Notes: generated by a model from the letters alone, not told the origin. 64,000 nt of DNA from Neoechinorhynchus agilis (GCA_051530055.1 CM121342.1:7936001-8000000); one strand, 5' to 3'. Counted from the stretch's first letter, positions 1 through 12,771 are shown. Translations and numbers: made by a program.

Positions 1-1196
1 AGACGAGGACGTTTATGGATCGGTAAGGTTTTCTTTGGACAAATGAACGCGATCTGATTTTAAATACTTAAGCTACAGTCACCATCAGCCGTTCGCTCAT
101 TCTTAAGCTTTCGCCAACAACACCAAAGCACTGATGCGGCGTTGGCTGCTCGAAGTATGAACGAATTAAATACATTAGGAAACCCGTCTAGTAGAATAGG
201 AATTGGTGACCGTCAATCAAGACAATTTAGACCGCTTAATCGTGCTGTATCCTCATCCATGTTATCCGAAACGGGTAAGTTTCTTCGCTCACTTTTGTCA
301 AGGTTTTCTTAAATTTCAATAAATAAAAAAGGAAGACAGAGATCACTGAGTCGAATTCCGTTGAAGAACAATCGGACGCATATTATCAATGCTCTCACAC
401 AAGTAGCTCTGGCCGGTAGTCCTAATAAACGACAACGGGATATCGTTCTAAAGGTATGAGACTCACTATCTTTTCATCGAATGAAGAATTCGGAATTGTT
501 CTAGTAAAGTTTTGATGAGGACAAAATAAAAAAAGCGGTTATTTCGTTCTCTATGTGAGACTTTTTCAGAATTGATTGTAACTTAAGATAACCTACAAGC
601 AATTATAAAAGAAGCCCTACATAAAAGAATGAAATATCCAAAATAAAATTGGATTTCTTGTATTCATCTTGCCTTCATCAAAACAAACTATAGACAACAC
701 CTTTACAATTTAGATAAATTTCTAAAGTCGTTTTAAGGGCATTTTATAGTTTGGCAGCACAAACGATAGTATAAATAAGCATATAATTCAAGCGAAAGAG
801 CCATTTTTTCGTCCTATCGACGATGCCATAAAAAGAACCCTTGACCTAATCTATACTTCAACAAAATCGCAATTAATCTTATAAATCACATTCGCAATTT
901 AGGAAATAGAGGATTCCACGACCCGGCATTTGATGATTTTATTCAGAGACCATCGACTCCAGTATCGCGGACTCTACTCATTCTCTGGAGATTCGAACTT
1001 TATAGAGAAAATACACGGGATCGGTCCCAATGTAATTGAGGAAATTAACGTGGAAAAATTCTATAAATACAATTCCTGTACAAAATCATTCGCACTTATT
1101 CCTGCGAAGCATTTCTCGATGCAAACGGATGGTCTTATTCTCAAAGATGATCTTTGGCATGGATCTAGGAAGCCATCGCTTGTGAGATCTAAATAA
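1..1196 (+). CDS. CAMSAP: CAMSAP/Patronin, C-terminal part with CKK domain (partial, window starts inside the gene)
   Basis: CAMSAP/Patronin proteins bind and protect microtubule minus ends; the CKK domain at the C terminus is the part that contacts the lattice. I read four exons: 1-22 (incomplete at the left), 79-274, 332-453 and 903-1196, with GT...AG introns of 56, 57 and 449 nt. The frame runs through all junctions to TAA at 1194-1196. Exon 2 is a low-complexity Ser/Arg-rich linker. Exons 3-4 are the CKK domain: it opens near RIPLKNNRTHIINAL, then has a conserved core around LMILFRD, YRGLYSF, GIGPNVI, FYKYNS and FALIPAKHFSM, and ends at DDLWH. These blocks match the known CKK pattern closely in order and spacing. 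The N-terminal CH domain and coiled coils would lie left of the window. Its 3' end faces the minus-strand gene at 1433-2176, about 240 bp away. Confidence 0.88.
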
Positions 1197-1432
1197 TATC
1201 TATGCATATTTGCGAACATTATCCGAATGTAGCTTTAATTTTTGAATTCGTATGAAAGGGTTACGTGAGTCGAAATTATCGTTCTGTTAGCCTTTGAGGA
1301 ATTAAAAATGCAAACTATTTTTTATCTTGAAAAGTACTAGGATCTTAAGCTATATATTGAGTCTCATTTTTTGAATGTTTCACAATTCAAATATGCCATT
1401 TATCATTCAAATTTATTCAAAAAATCCATTTC

Positions 1433-2176
1433 TTAATCATCGCTAAGCCCGAGACCACGCAATCTCTCCTCAGCAATCCGAAGGAAATCGGGGTTTCTCG
1501 GTTTAGGATAAAATTGTGGTACGGATGAGCCCCGATGCTTTATCAAATCCTCAACTTCGTCGTCAATAGCTCTACGCCCAGCCGAATGTTTTCCATCCGT
1601 CTCGGAATCATAGAATTCATTGTCCTGAAACCGAAATGCATTCGTAGTGTCCTCCTCGTATAATGGAATTGGAGTAACTTCATTTGGTTCCTCGACTTTG
1701 GTGATTACTTCTTCGGTCGTCTCGAACTTTTGATCACTTGTAGAAATACCAGTGCCTTCCGATTCCGTTTCAGTGTTCATCGTTATCTGATCCGTAGTTT
1801 GTACGGTGGTCGGAACTGGCACCGTAGTTTCTGGTTTCGCCTCAGTAACTGGCGTTTCTGTGGTTGGATTCGTTTTTTTGGTCAAATCTTTTATCTGGCC
1901 TTTCATTGGAATCTTCAGTCTAATCTTATCCATTACCGTTATTTGGTATCTGTCATTCGGTCTGCAACGATGCCGTCCTTGCATTGATAAAGCTCTTAGA
2001 GCCAGCTGAGTATCCACCATCACTTTCATATCATGCAATGTCCTCGTCTTCATATTCTGGATGACATTGTACATTTGGAACCTTTCTGCGTCCTCCAATC
2101 TCCTTTCCCAACTGGATAAGCAACGACTTTGGCTCAAAGTTAATAGGGAGGACATGAATACAAGACCGGATAACAT
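1433..2176 (-). CDS. Unrecognised, probably secreted Thr/Glu-rich protein
   Basis: I do not recognise this gene. A frame of 247 codons starts at the ATG at 2176-2174; the open frame runs 16 codons further upstream but without a better start. The first 20 residues (MLSGLVFMSSLLTLSQSRC) look like a signal peptide. Residues about 20-75 are basic and helical-looking. The middle, about 85-150, is rich in Thr, Glu, Pro and Val, like a mucin-type or disordered linker. The tail is acidic (IDDEVEDLIKH) and ends GLGLSDD. No Cys pattern or catalytic motif stands out. A further 5' exon is possible. It converges on the CAMSAP gene. Long open frame and biased composition support a real gene; function is unknown. 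Confidence 0.6.
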   Translation of the reverse strand: MLSGLVFMSSLLTLSQSRCLSSWERRLEDAERFQMYNVIQNMKTRTLHDMKVMVDTQLALRALSMQGRHRCRPNDRYQITVMDKIRLKIPMKGQIKDLTKKTNPTTETPVTEAKPETTVPVPTTVQTTDQITMNTETESEGTGISTSDQKFETTEEVITKVEEPNEVTPIPLYEEDTTNAFRFQDNEFYDSETDGKHSAGRRAIDDEVEDLIKHRGSSVPQFYPKPRNPDFLRIAEERLRGLGLSDD

Positions 2177-2224
2177 CGTTGTGTGGTGTGCGATAAAGTT
2201 CCACAAAAAACTGGTTTCAACCAA

Positions 2225-3400
2225 CGTTGTTGCTATGCCAATTTAAACGCAACGAGTTTTTTTCATATTTGTTAAACAAAATTATGGTTTTAGTTATATA
2301 TTTTTTGAATTTATACTAAAATACAGAGAACGCCAATGAGGTAAGTACGCCAATAATCTCCTGATTATTTAACTCTAAACTCTTTAGATGATGATAAAAG
2401 ATGCTTGAAACTTTCTAAGACTGATAACGGTGAACAGATTTTGTGTTTTTAAACGGATTCATACTCTCAGGTTAGATGTGTATTTAAATATGACCTTAAA
2501 ACCAACTTTAAAGGAGTGTTCATTATCCATCTCGGCTTGCAAAAATGAGTATAACTCTTAGGCCGGAAATCAGTATTTCAACTTGACAAGATTCGAGGTT
2601 CGTCGAACTTAATCCTTATATCGAAATTAAGTAAACATTACAAAACGTTTTAATAGAAGCTTTAATTGATTATTTTACCATTAACCAAAAAATTTTATAC
2701 TTCGACTTTTATTTCACCAATAAACGAATAAACCTCCCCAAAAGTCCGATTTTTACTCTTACTAATCGAGTTCTGATGATGAAAAGCATACTGCGATGCG
2801 TTTTAGCTACCAAGAAAGACGAGATGGCAAAACCGTTTTTATGTCTATTCGAGATAGACCCTGGTAGGGAAAGTTACATGCGTCTTTAAGGCAAGGTTGC
2901 AGAAGGAATAGGAATAATGCTTTTTGTAGCTAACATGCTGAGATAGTTCCAAAAAATTCTTTACACGATTCCGCCGAAGCAAATAAATTACATACAAATG
3001 AGTGCTTAGTATAGATTTAAACTTTAGTAACTGAAAATAATTTGAATTCTTGTCGTATCCAGAATTTATAAAATAGACAGATAATTTGCCATCTTTCCAA
3101 ATAATGTTTTCGGTTCTGTCAATATTTTAAAGCGTGAAAGCAATCTCCAACTATTGATCTTATCAAAATCATGCGCAAACTTCGTTTTGATTGATAGACA
3201 TTCCTTCTTACAGGTTAGTTTAAAAGCATTTTATGCCAATCTTTTTCAGTGTATAAATAGTCTTCTAGGCACGTCCAATGGCAAAAGATACTAAAGAGAA
3301 ACTAAAGAAAACGTGTGGCTGCCATAAGTCATATCAGCGCATGCTAAGGGGAATCTTTTGAAATCGTCAAAGGGATAATGTCCAATCAAAAACACAAGTA
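2225..3400. other. Intergenic, nothing recognised
   Basis: AT-rich sequence without a convincing open frame, RNA gene or repeat. It ends where the 148-bp satellite begins. Confidence 0.5.
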
Positions 3401-3407
3401 TTGGAAA

Positions 3408-5100
3408 GCAGAACGATAGTCTCTTGGCGTTGCCGTGGATGAATAATGGGGTAAACAGTTTGCTTCGAAATTTATAAAATCTTTATTAAGCTCGGGTATT
3501 CAAAAGTTTGTTTTGTTTAGAAAATTTAAACCACTTTGATTTTTATTTTTTTAACGCAGAACGATAGTCTCTTGGCGTCGCTGTGGATGAATAATGGGGT
3601 AAGCAGTTTGCTTCGAAATTTATAAAATCTTTATTAAGCTCGGGTATTCAAAAGTTTGTTTTGTTTAGAAAATTTAAACCACTTTGATTTTTATTTTTTT
3701 AACGCAGAACGATAGTCTCTTGGCGTCGCTGCGGATGAATAATGGGGTAAGCAGTTTGCTTCGAAATTTATAAAATCTTTATTAAGCTCGGGTATTCAAA
3801 AGTTTGTTTTGTTTAGAAAATTTAAACCACTTTGATTTTGATTTTTTTAACGCAGAACGATAGTCTCTTGGCGTCGCTGTGGATGAATAATGGGGTAAGC
3901 AGTTTGCTTCGAAATTTATAAAATCTTTATTAAGCTCGGGTATTCAAAAGTTTGTTTTGTTTAGAAAATTTAAACCACTTTGATTTTTATTTTTTTAACG
4001 CAGAACGATAGTCTCTTGGCGTCGCTGTGGATGAATAATGGGGTAAGCAGTTTGCTTCGAAATTTATAAAATCTTTATTAAGCTCGGGTATTCAAAAGTT
4101 TGTTTTGTTTAGAAAATTTAAACCACTTTGATTTTTATTTTTTTAACGCAGAACGATAGTCTCTTGGCGTTGCTGGATGAATAATGGGGTAAGCAGTTTG
4201 CTTCGAAATTTATAAAATCTTTATTAAGCTCGGGTATTCAAAAGTTTGTTTTGTTTAGAAAATTTAAACCACTTTGATTTTATTTTTTTAACGCAGAACG
4301 ATAGTCTCTTGGCGTCGCTGCGGATATAATGGGGTAAGCAGTTTGCTTCGAAATTTATAAAATCTTTATTAAGCTCGGGTATTCAAAAGTTTGTTTTGTT
4401 TAGAAAATTTAAACCACTTTGATTTTGATTTTTTTAACGCAGAACGATAGTCTCTTGGCGTTGCTGTGGATGAATAATGGGGTAAGCAGTTTGCTTCGAA
4501 ATTTATAAAATCTTTATTAAGCTCGGGTATTCAAAAGTTTGTTTTGTTTAGAAAATTTAAACCACTTTGATTTTGATTTTTTTAACGCAGAACGATAGTC
4601 TCTTGGCGTCGCTGCGGATGAATAATGGGGTAAGCAGTTTGCTTCGAAATTTATAAAATCTTTATTAAGCTCGGGTATTCAAAAGTTTGTTTTGTTTAGA
4701 AAATTTAAACCACTTTGATTTTTATTTTTTTAACGCAGAACGATAGTCTCTTGGCGTCGCTGTGGATGAATAATGGGGTAAGCAGTTTGCTTCGAAATTT
4801 ATAAAATCTTTATTAAGCTCGGGTATTCAAAAGTTTGTTTTGTTTAGAAAATTTAAACCACTTTGATTTTGATTTTTTTAACGCAGAACGATAGTCTCTT
4901 GGCGTCGCTGTGGATGAATAATGGGGTAAGCAGTTTGCTTCGAAATTTATAAAATCTTTATTAAGCTCGGGTATTCAAAAGTTTGTTTTGTTTAGAAAAT
5001 TTAAACCACTTTGATTTTGATTTTTTTAACGCAGAACGATAGTCTCTTGGCGTCGCTGCGGATGAATAATGTGGTAAGCAGTGCTCATCGAATTTATAAA
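3408..5100. repeat. 148-bp satellite, 12 tandem copies
   Basis: The block beginning GCAGAACGATAGTCTCTTGG recurs at about 3408, 3557, 3705, 3853, 4001, 4149, 4295, 4439, 4587, 4735, 4882 and 5031, so the period is 146-149 bp. Units differ mainly by a few substitutions and 2-3 bp gaps (for example near 4170 and 4325), so the array is young or homogenised. The last unit diverges after about 5080. No open frame runs through it. The unit length is close to one nucleosome core. Confidence 0.95.
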
Positions 5101-6048
5101 ATCTTTATTGAGCTCGGATTTCGAGACATCTCTCCAATTATCGTTCCTTTTTAGTTCACTTTAACCGTTTAACCTGTATGAAATTGATACTTGGGCGTCA
5201 AATTGTAATGATAAAGAAAAAGGAGATCGTTATCTCTGAGGCGAAAAAACACTCAAATAATCCCTGAAGATGTCCTAAGACGCCGAAAGCTTTAAAATAA
5301 AGATTTTCATTTTCTGTATCGTTACAACAGCTCGCCCAAATGTCAATTTAAAAGACAAAAACTTGAAGTGTGGAAGATGTGTATCGGTACTTTCATTGAG
5401 GATTCTCGTCAACTTAAACGAAGTGTCACCTTTTATTCAGCTGCTTCCAAAGGAACTCATTTGCTGTAAAAGGTTTTTCTTTGAACTAAAACTCTTAGAA
5501 ATAATATCCAATACCTCTCAAAATAATTCTACCGTCCTACTTCTGCTTAGGATAAAACATGGGACAAAATCAATGCAGCAATGGACCGGCTCACTGGTAC
5601 AATAAAAAGGTAACAAAAGCGATTTAGTTTTAATTTGTACAAAATGATTTTATATCTGTGCTTTTTCGTTTGAAAAAAAGAGAATTCATACTTGATCCAA
5701 GACTTGGTAAAAAACTTTTGTATAATTCTCCTTGAATACGTGAAAAGTTTTTGTTGGCGCATTCTTAATTTTTTTATGACAAGAGGAACAGTTGGCTATT
5801 GTGGGATATTGTTGCGACCAACTATTTTAAACCCCTATTTTTTGTGGTTTGATACGAAATTATCTACTATGGCATTAGAAAAGATATGGACGATATGTAA
5901 TTGGATAAAAGTGCGGCGTAATTTGTTTTAATGGCGTTGTTATTTACGGTCTCGGCGATGGTTGTATCTCGCAATGGGAATTTAAAAACTCTTAAACTTG
6001 GCGATTTCTCTATAGAGACAAATACTGAAAAATTTATTATTCCGGGAT
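5101..6048. other. Intergenic, one small dispersed repeat
   Basis: Apart from a hammerhead-like repeat core at 5264-5288, I see only AT-rich sequence with short open frames that lack codon character. It ends at the stop of the zinc-finger gene. Confidence 0.45.
5264..5288 (+). repeat. Dispersed repeat with hammerhead-like core
   Basis: CTGAAGA is followed by a short GTC/GAC hairpin and then GAAA, and after that by a CTTTA/TAAAG hairpin (5290-5302). This is the order of hammerhead core elements. The stem is only 3 bp and three extra bases sit before GAAA, so this is the weakest copy of the motif in the window. Confidence 0.35.
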
Positions 6049-8102
6049 TCAGACAACTTTTTCGGAATGAAGAGGTTTTTTGATTTCAACAGTCGTGCTG
6101 GGTGCCATGGCTCCATTTGACTGAAACCCTTGAAATCCTTCACTCCTAGATGATGGCATATTCAATAGATTCACTGATGGCGCAGCGGGCGAGCTTTGCG
6201 GCGATCCGGCGTCGACCACAGCAGTCTCAACGGAGTTATGATGAATTTGTTGCAGTTGAGGAATACTGTTCATTTGTTCATTGGTGGACAATGTAGTCGT
6301 AACAACGGCATCATTTTCTTGCTTGATAACGACATCTTGAGAAGTAGTTGTAGGTTCACTTTTCGGGGCATGTACTGTTCGTATGTGTCTTCTAAGAGAG
6401 TTGGAGTGTCTGAAAGGTTTCTTGCATATGTCGCAAAAGAAAGGTTTGTCACCGGTATGAATCCTCATATGACAGCTCAAGTTCCCTTGTTGGCTGAATC
6501 GCTTTGAGCATTCCTCACATTCGTATGGTTGTTTTCTGCACACCTCACAATTGTGTCCTATAAAAACGTCGTATCTATGAAACATCGCTTCGCACTCCTT
6601 GCACTTGTATCCATGAGACAATACTTCGGGAGCTTCACGTTGTGAAGAAGGCTGGGTTTGGAATACGTTCGAGAAGGAAAACATCCCATTTCCACCACCA
6701 CCACCGCCGCCGCCACCGCCGCTAAGGTATCCAGAATCACCTAAAAGGCTACTATTTTGCAAAAACGAAGATGATTGGTGGTGATGATTCGGAGAAGAAA
6801 CAGTGGTGTTTAGTGCCGAATTGGACGATGATTGAACTGCGACCGCTGCTTGAATGGATGCTTGCAGAAGTAAACTCATAACGCTCGTCGAATCAGGAAG
6901 GCTGCTGTTGGTGTTGTTAGTTGCCGTTGTAGCATAAAACAATGGATTCGTGAACATATTCTAAATTTTTGATGAAGGTCAGTTTTGCCCTTTTTTGGGT
7001 TTCCCCCTTTTCAATGGAAATTAAAAGCTTATTTGATTTGTCGGTTCTTCAAATGAACAAGAGCTGACCGAATTAATGGGAAATCGTGTGTGGGTTCCGA
7101 TACCACTTGTCTTGGTAAATTTAATCTCAGTCGATCTTAGTTTGAAATTACGGAACTTTAAGTAGCAATACAATCAACGTCAGACGGTCATAATTCACTT
7201 GAAGAGGGATTAATGGGCGACGTGGGAATTTCTCGTTTTTGAAGTAGGGAAATCCATATCCAAGAAGTTTTACCGAGAGAGAGAGAGCAAAAGAAGTGTT
7301 ATTTAGCTAGCTCGTTAGAGTAGGACGTTTCAAACGTCGTCGAGTTAGTTATTTTAAAGAAGTCTAAGACCCAAACTCGGTTCTTTGTTTGAATCGAGAA
7401 ATTTTTTTGATTGCTACAAACTTCTTTTAAACTACACTTTGATGGAGACAAACCTGAAAATCGTTAAATCGTTGATCTTGCATGGGTTGTTGCATGAGTC
7501 TCGATCGGTTATTAGAACCGATGACATTATTTCCACTGATAAAAGTATTAGTTTGATGAATAATGGGTGGAGGAGGTAGAGGGATATTGTTCAGTTTCAC
7601 GTGGCTATCTCTTCTTTGAGTGACCATTGGTTTTCTCCTTGAAGCGACACTCATTTCTTGAGGACGTTCATCACAAGTTGTTTCTCGTTTTAGTAGGGAT
7701 CCTCGTCGCATGTTCAAGGTTCCCGTTTGTTTCCGTTTCATTGCAGAAAAGATGATTCGTTTCGTTTTGTCGTATTTCTTGCTAAGATTGGCTACCAATG
7801 ATTTTTGTTTGTGGTCGTATTCATCAAGATTTGAGAGGCATTTTGCGCAATACATGCACACAAGGCCACTTGAGCATTCATCATGAGCACCGAGGAATTT
7901 TCGGATGCAATCTCCTAAGAGGGGGATCATTTGTCGTGCCCCCGATGATCCCGATCGGGTTTAAAGTATCACTGTTTTGTCTTAGTCTCAGATTAATGGA
8001 CACATACCTTCTCATTCCAAGCCGACGACCGTCTGTTCCATCCGGCCGTTTGAGCCTTGCGTAACAGACACGACAGCGATCTTGCAGTTGAAATCCAAGC
8101 AT
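6049..8102 (-). CDS. C2H2 zinc-finger protein with N-terminal Cys-pair (ZAD-like) region, three exons
   Basis: Probable DNA-binding regulator. The last exon (6960-6049) encodes Ser/Asn/His-rich sequence, a run of ten glycines (GGN repeats near 6690-6720), then an atypical finger (YKCKEC...HNC) and two good C2H2 fingers: YECEEC...HMRIH and FFCDIC...HIRTVH, joined by the usual TGDKPF linker. Exon 2 (7914-7454) joins it in phase across a GT...AG intron 7453-6961; its end reads FNDFQ and the next exon starts NMFTNP. Exon 2 has CMYCAKC followed by a basic stretch and a proline run. Exon 1 (about 8102-8008) has MLGFQLQDRCRVCYARL. The CRVC plus CMYC pairs resemble the zinc-binding ends of a ZAD domain, which is my inference. 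The exon 1-2 junction (donor near 8007, acceptor near 7915) does not keep phase with either open frame I see, so that junction or the start is uncertain. Confidence 0.7.
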
Positions 8103-8154
8103 CAAACTCACCGTTTCCTGATGAAATTATTGCTTTGTGAGTGGCGAATTCGAT

Positions 8155-8315
8155 CTCTGTTGGCTGAGGAGGAGCTTGGCGGTAGTGGTGGTGGTGGTGG
8201 CGGTGGTGTATATGTGCTGGTGTGTGCGTGTGCGTGAGAGAGAGAGGAGAATGAAGACTTGTGGCGGCGGCGGCGGTGGTGGTGGTGGTGGCGGCGGTGG
8301 TAGTGGAGATATTCT
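8155..8315. repeat. GGN (Gly/Pro-codon) simple repeat
   Basis: Runs of GGT and GGC triplets at 8180-8205 and 8260-8305 around a short TG/GAGA stretch. It lies upstream of the zinc-finger gene on that gene's strand, so it is either 5' untranslated sequence or a CCN-rich part of an unrecognised first exon. Confidence 0.8.
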
Positions 8316-8579
8316 CTTGTGTTGTGGACACGCGTCATAACGAATAGGACGGTCTGAGTGCTGCCGAAGTCTAAAGACTACCAACGATTTGAGTCTACTG
8401 GAGCGAAGATGAACATGGATCGATTGAACCGCCTCTTCGTGCCATACGCGACTCTCGCGTGCTGCGCAACCGAAACAAAAGTTCGATGCCGAACTCGGGT
8501 TCAAGAAGGCGTACGCGCCACTTTCTGAGCACTCACATCGACGAGAGTTTAATCGCAGAGGCGTCTCACACGAGTATTC

Positions 8580-11500
8580 GTGGCGGCGGCGGCGGTGCGG
8601 ATCGATCCACTCGCGACGGAGGCATATGGAATACAGTCTTGAACGTTCTTTTTTAAAGGAGGAAAGATTGGAGAAATAAGGAGATCCGTGGCGGTGGATC
8701 CGCTCGCGACGGAGAGAGACGATAGTCTTGAACGTTCTTTTTTAAAGGAGGAGAGTGGAGAAATAAGGAGATCCGTGGCGGTAGTGGTGGCGGCGGCGGT
8801 GCGGATCGATCCACTCGCGACGGAGGCATATGGAATACAGTCTTGAACGTTCTTTTTTTAAAGGAGGAAAGATTGGAGAAATAAGGAGATCCGTGGCGGT
8901 GGATCCACTCGCGACGGAGAGAGACGATAGTCTTGAATCTTTTTTAAAGGAGGAAAGATTGGAGAAATAAGGAAATCCGTGGCGGTGGATCCGCTCGCGA
9001 CGGAGAGAGACGATAGTCTTGAACGTTCTTTTTTAAAGGAGGAGAGATTGGAGAAATAAGGAGATCCGTGGCGGTGGATCCGCTCGCGACGGAGAGAGAC
9101 GATAGTCTTGAACGTTCTTTTTTAAAGGAGGAGAGTGGAGAAATAAGGAGATCCGTGGCGGTAGTGGTGGCGGCGGCGGTGCGGATCGATCCACTCGCGA
9201 CGGAGGATATGATAGTCTTGAACGTTCTTTTTTAAAGGAGGAAAGATTGGAGAAATAAGGAGATCCGTGGCGGTGGATCCACTCGCGACGGAGAGAGACG
9301 ATAGTCTTGAACGTTCTTTTTTAAAGGAGGAGAGTGGAGAAATAAGGAGATCCGTGGCGGTGGATCCGCTCGCGACGGAGAGAGACGATAGTCTTGAACG
9401 TTCTTTTTTAAAGGAGGAGAAATTGGAGAAATAAGGAGATCCGTGGCGGTGGATCCACTCGCGACGGAGAGAGACGATAGTCTTGAACGTTCTTTTTTAA
9501 AGGAGGAGAGTGGAGAAATAAGGAGATCCGTGGCGGTGGATCCGCTCGCGACGGAGAGAGACGATAGTCTTGAACGTTCTTTTTTAAAGGAGGAAAGATT
9601 GGAGAAATAAGGAGATCCGTGGCGGTGGATCCTGCGACGGAGAGGACGATAGTCTTGAACGTTCTTTTTTAAAGGAGGAGAGTGGAGAAATAAGGAGATC
9701 CGTGGCGGTGGATCCGCTCGCGACGGAGAGAGACGATAGTCTTGAACGTTCTTTTTTAAAGGAGGAGAGATCCACTGGACGGAGAAGATAGTCTTGAACG
9801 TTCTTTTTTAAAGGAGGAAGATTGGAGAAATAAGGAGATCCGTGGCGGTGGATCCGCTCGCGACGGAGAGAGACGATAGTCTTGAATCTTCTTTTTTAAA
9901 GGAGGAGAGATTGGAGAAATAAGGAGATCCGTGGCGGTGGATCCGCTCGCGACGGAGAGAGACGATAGTCTTGACGTTCTTTTTTAAAGGAGGAGAATTG
10001 GAGAAATAAGGAGATCCGTGGCGGTGGATCCCTGGACGGAAGACGATAGTCTTGAACGTTCTTTTTTAAAGGAGGAGAGTGGAGAAATAAGGAGATCCGT
10101 GGCGGTGGATCCCTCGCGACGGAGAAGATAGTCTTGAACGTTCTTTTTTAAAGGAGGAAAGATTGGAGAAATAAGGAGATCCGTGGCGGTGGATCCACTT
10201 GTGACGGAGAGAGACGATAGTCTTGAACGTTCTTTTTTAAAGGAGGAGAGTGGAGAAATAAGGAGATCCGTGGCGGTGGATCCGCTCGCGACGGAGAGAG
10301 ACGATAGTCTTGACCGTTCTTTTTTAAAGGAGGAGAAATTGGAGAAATAAGGAGATCCGTGGCGGTGGATCCACTTGTGACGGAGAGAGACGATAGTCTT
10401 GAATCTTCTTTTTTTAAAGGAGGAGAGATTGGAGAAATAAGGAGATCCGTGGCGGTGGATCCGCTCGCGACGGAGAGAGACGATAGTCTTGAACGTTCTT
10501 TTTTAAAGGAGGAAAGATTGGAGAAATAAGGGGATCCGTGGCGGTGGATCCACTTGTGACGGAGAGAGACGATAGTCTTGAACGTTCTTTTTTAAAGGAG
10601 GAGAGTGGAGAAATAAGGAGATCCGTGGCGGTGGATCCGCTCGCGACGGAGAGAGACGATAGTCTTGACCGTTCTTTTTTAAAGGAGGAGAAATTGGAGA
10701 AATAAGGAGATCCGTGGCGGTGGATCCACTTGTGACGGAGAGAGACGATAGTCTTGAATCTTCTTTTTTTAAAGGAGGAGAGATTGGAGAAATAAGGAGA
10801 TCCGTGGCGGTGGATCCGCTCGCGACGGAGACGATAGTCTTGAACGTTCTTTTTTAAAGGAAGAGTGGAGAAATAAGGAGATCCATGGCGGTTGATCCAC
10901 TTGTGACGGAGAGAGACGATAGTCTTGAACGTTCTTTTTTAAAGGAGGAGAGTGGAGAAATAAGGAGATCCGTGGCGGTGGATCCGCTCGCGACGGAGAG
11001 AGATAGAATATAGTCTTGAACGTTCTTTTTTTAAGAAGGAGGAAAGATTGGAGAAATAAGGAAATCCGTGGCGGTAGTGGTGGCGGCGGGGTGGGATCGA
11101 TCCACTCGCGACGGAGAGAGACGATAGTCTTGACCGTTCTTTTTTAAAGGAGGAGAAATTGGAGAAATAAGGAGATCCGTGGCGGTGGATCCGCTCGCGA
11201 CGGAGAGAGACGATAGTCTTGACCGTTCTTTTTTAAAGGAGGAGAAATTGGAGAAATAAGGAGATCCGTGGCGGTGGATCCACTTGTGACGGAGAGAGAC
11301 GATAGTCTTGAATCTTCTTTTTTAAAGGAGGAGAGTGGAGAAATAAGGAGATCCGTGGCGGTGGATCCGCTCGCGACCTTTTTTAAAGGAGGAAAGATTG
11401 GAGAAATAAGGGGATCCGTGGCGGTGGATCCACTTGTGACGGAGAGAGACGATAGTCTTGAACGTTCTTTTTTAAAGGAGGAGAGTGGAGAAATAAGGAG

Positions 11501-11720
11501 ATCCGTGGCGGTGGATCCGCTCGCGACGGAGAGAGATAGAATATAGTCTTGAACGTTCTTTTTTAAGAAGGGGGTAATAGGAGATCGGTGGCGGCGTGTA
11601 TCGATCCATGCGCTTAGAAGCGAGACGATTCTCTTGAACCTTCTTTTTTTAAAGGAGGTGAGATTGGAGAAAATAGGAGATTGGCAGTTGTGGATCCACT
11701 CGCGACGGAGACACATGGAA
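8580..11720. repeat. GC-rich satellite of about 97 bp, roughly 30 copies
   Basis: The unit is GATCCGTGGCGGTGGATCC, then CGCTCGCGACGGAGAGAGAC, GATAGTCTTGAACG and TTCTTTTTTAAAGGAGGAGA, repeated from about 8580 to 11720. Unit length varies from about 75 to 130 bp through indels, and some units (near 8780, 9160 and 11070) carry an extra GGCGGC stretch. The outermost copies are the most diverged. Long open frames on both strands arise because some units are near 99 bp, but the frame changes from unit to unit, so I do not call a gene. Confidence 0.92.
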
Positions 11721-12771
11721 TACAGTCTTGAACGTTCTTTTTTTGCGACAAGCGGGAGGGAGATGATTTTGGGGGGCATGCGACTAGAAACTAAGAAATC
11801 TCCATGCTGATTAGTCTCCGAAGACGTGGTGATCGTATTACTTTCCCGGGGAAAAAGACGAATCCCGCTTCTTGTTTGAATCAAAATACCTGTAGAGCGG
11901 TCGAAAAAGCGTTAAAAGACACTCCCACAAGACCAAACGAGCAAAACAAACGCCGTTTTGTGAGCATTTCTAAAGTTTGTCGTTTAAATGACGAAGTCCA
12001 TTCTCGAGGGGGCAACGCGTGATGCCCTTTCGGTCTCATTTGTTTTCGTCGAATTTTCTCTTTTGTTGTAAAGAGTTCAAGATCAGTCTGAATTACAAAA
12101 TACTTTGGCGTCATGAATTCTGTGGCAACTTCAGTTGAGAAGCTCTCAATGAACGTATTCAGTGAGTGGTTATAACACGACGTTCATAGTACGACACTCA
12201 TGTTGTCGTATCTAATCAAAAGATTCAATGAGTTGTATTTTTAAGCAATTTGCTCTTTTTGCTTAACTGGTCGGTTTTAAGCCAGCGTTTTTCGGTCTTC
12301 CTGTAAATTTTTTTGTATCCTTTAAATTTGAATCGATGGGTTTTACGATTACGTCCATCATCTGTACACGTCATCGTTTCTTTGGAATTTCATTATCCTC
12401 ATATCTTTGAGAAAATTTGGCCTCAAATGCCAATTTCTTTTATAAGTCGATTCGGTCAACATTTGGAATTCAAATCACCACTGCCGTTAAAATCGATTGT
12501 CCTCTGATTTTATACTCTCCCTGATGGTTATCGGGCAACATCTTATAAAATGTCTATGAATGATGACTCTTTTAAAGTGTAAAACGAATCAGCGACTTGA
12601 TAAAATTTGCGCTTGGCGTAGCTATAAACGCCATAGAAATGCAATTATAAACTTTTAGCACTTGTAGAGTGCGCGTCTTGGAAGTTTATTCAAAGTGTTC
12701 AAAAAGATTCGATTGAACACACGAAAATCAACCATTGCGAATTTCACCTCAAACGGAGTCTATGAGTGTTT
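11721..12771. other. Intergenic, nothing recognised
   Basis: Unique sequence between the GC-rich satellite and LINE-A debris. Open frames up to 77 codons are present but none has a recognisable domain. Confidence 0.4.

Noticed and set aside
7275-7290. GAGAGA tract as promoter element
   Set aside because: Too short and common to assign to a gene; it lies in an intron of the zinc-finger gene.
11144-11884. 246-codon minus-strand frame in the GC-rich satellite
   Set aside because: It consists of satellite units and changes with each indel; other units of the same array are shifted in frame.
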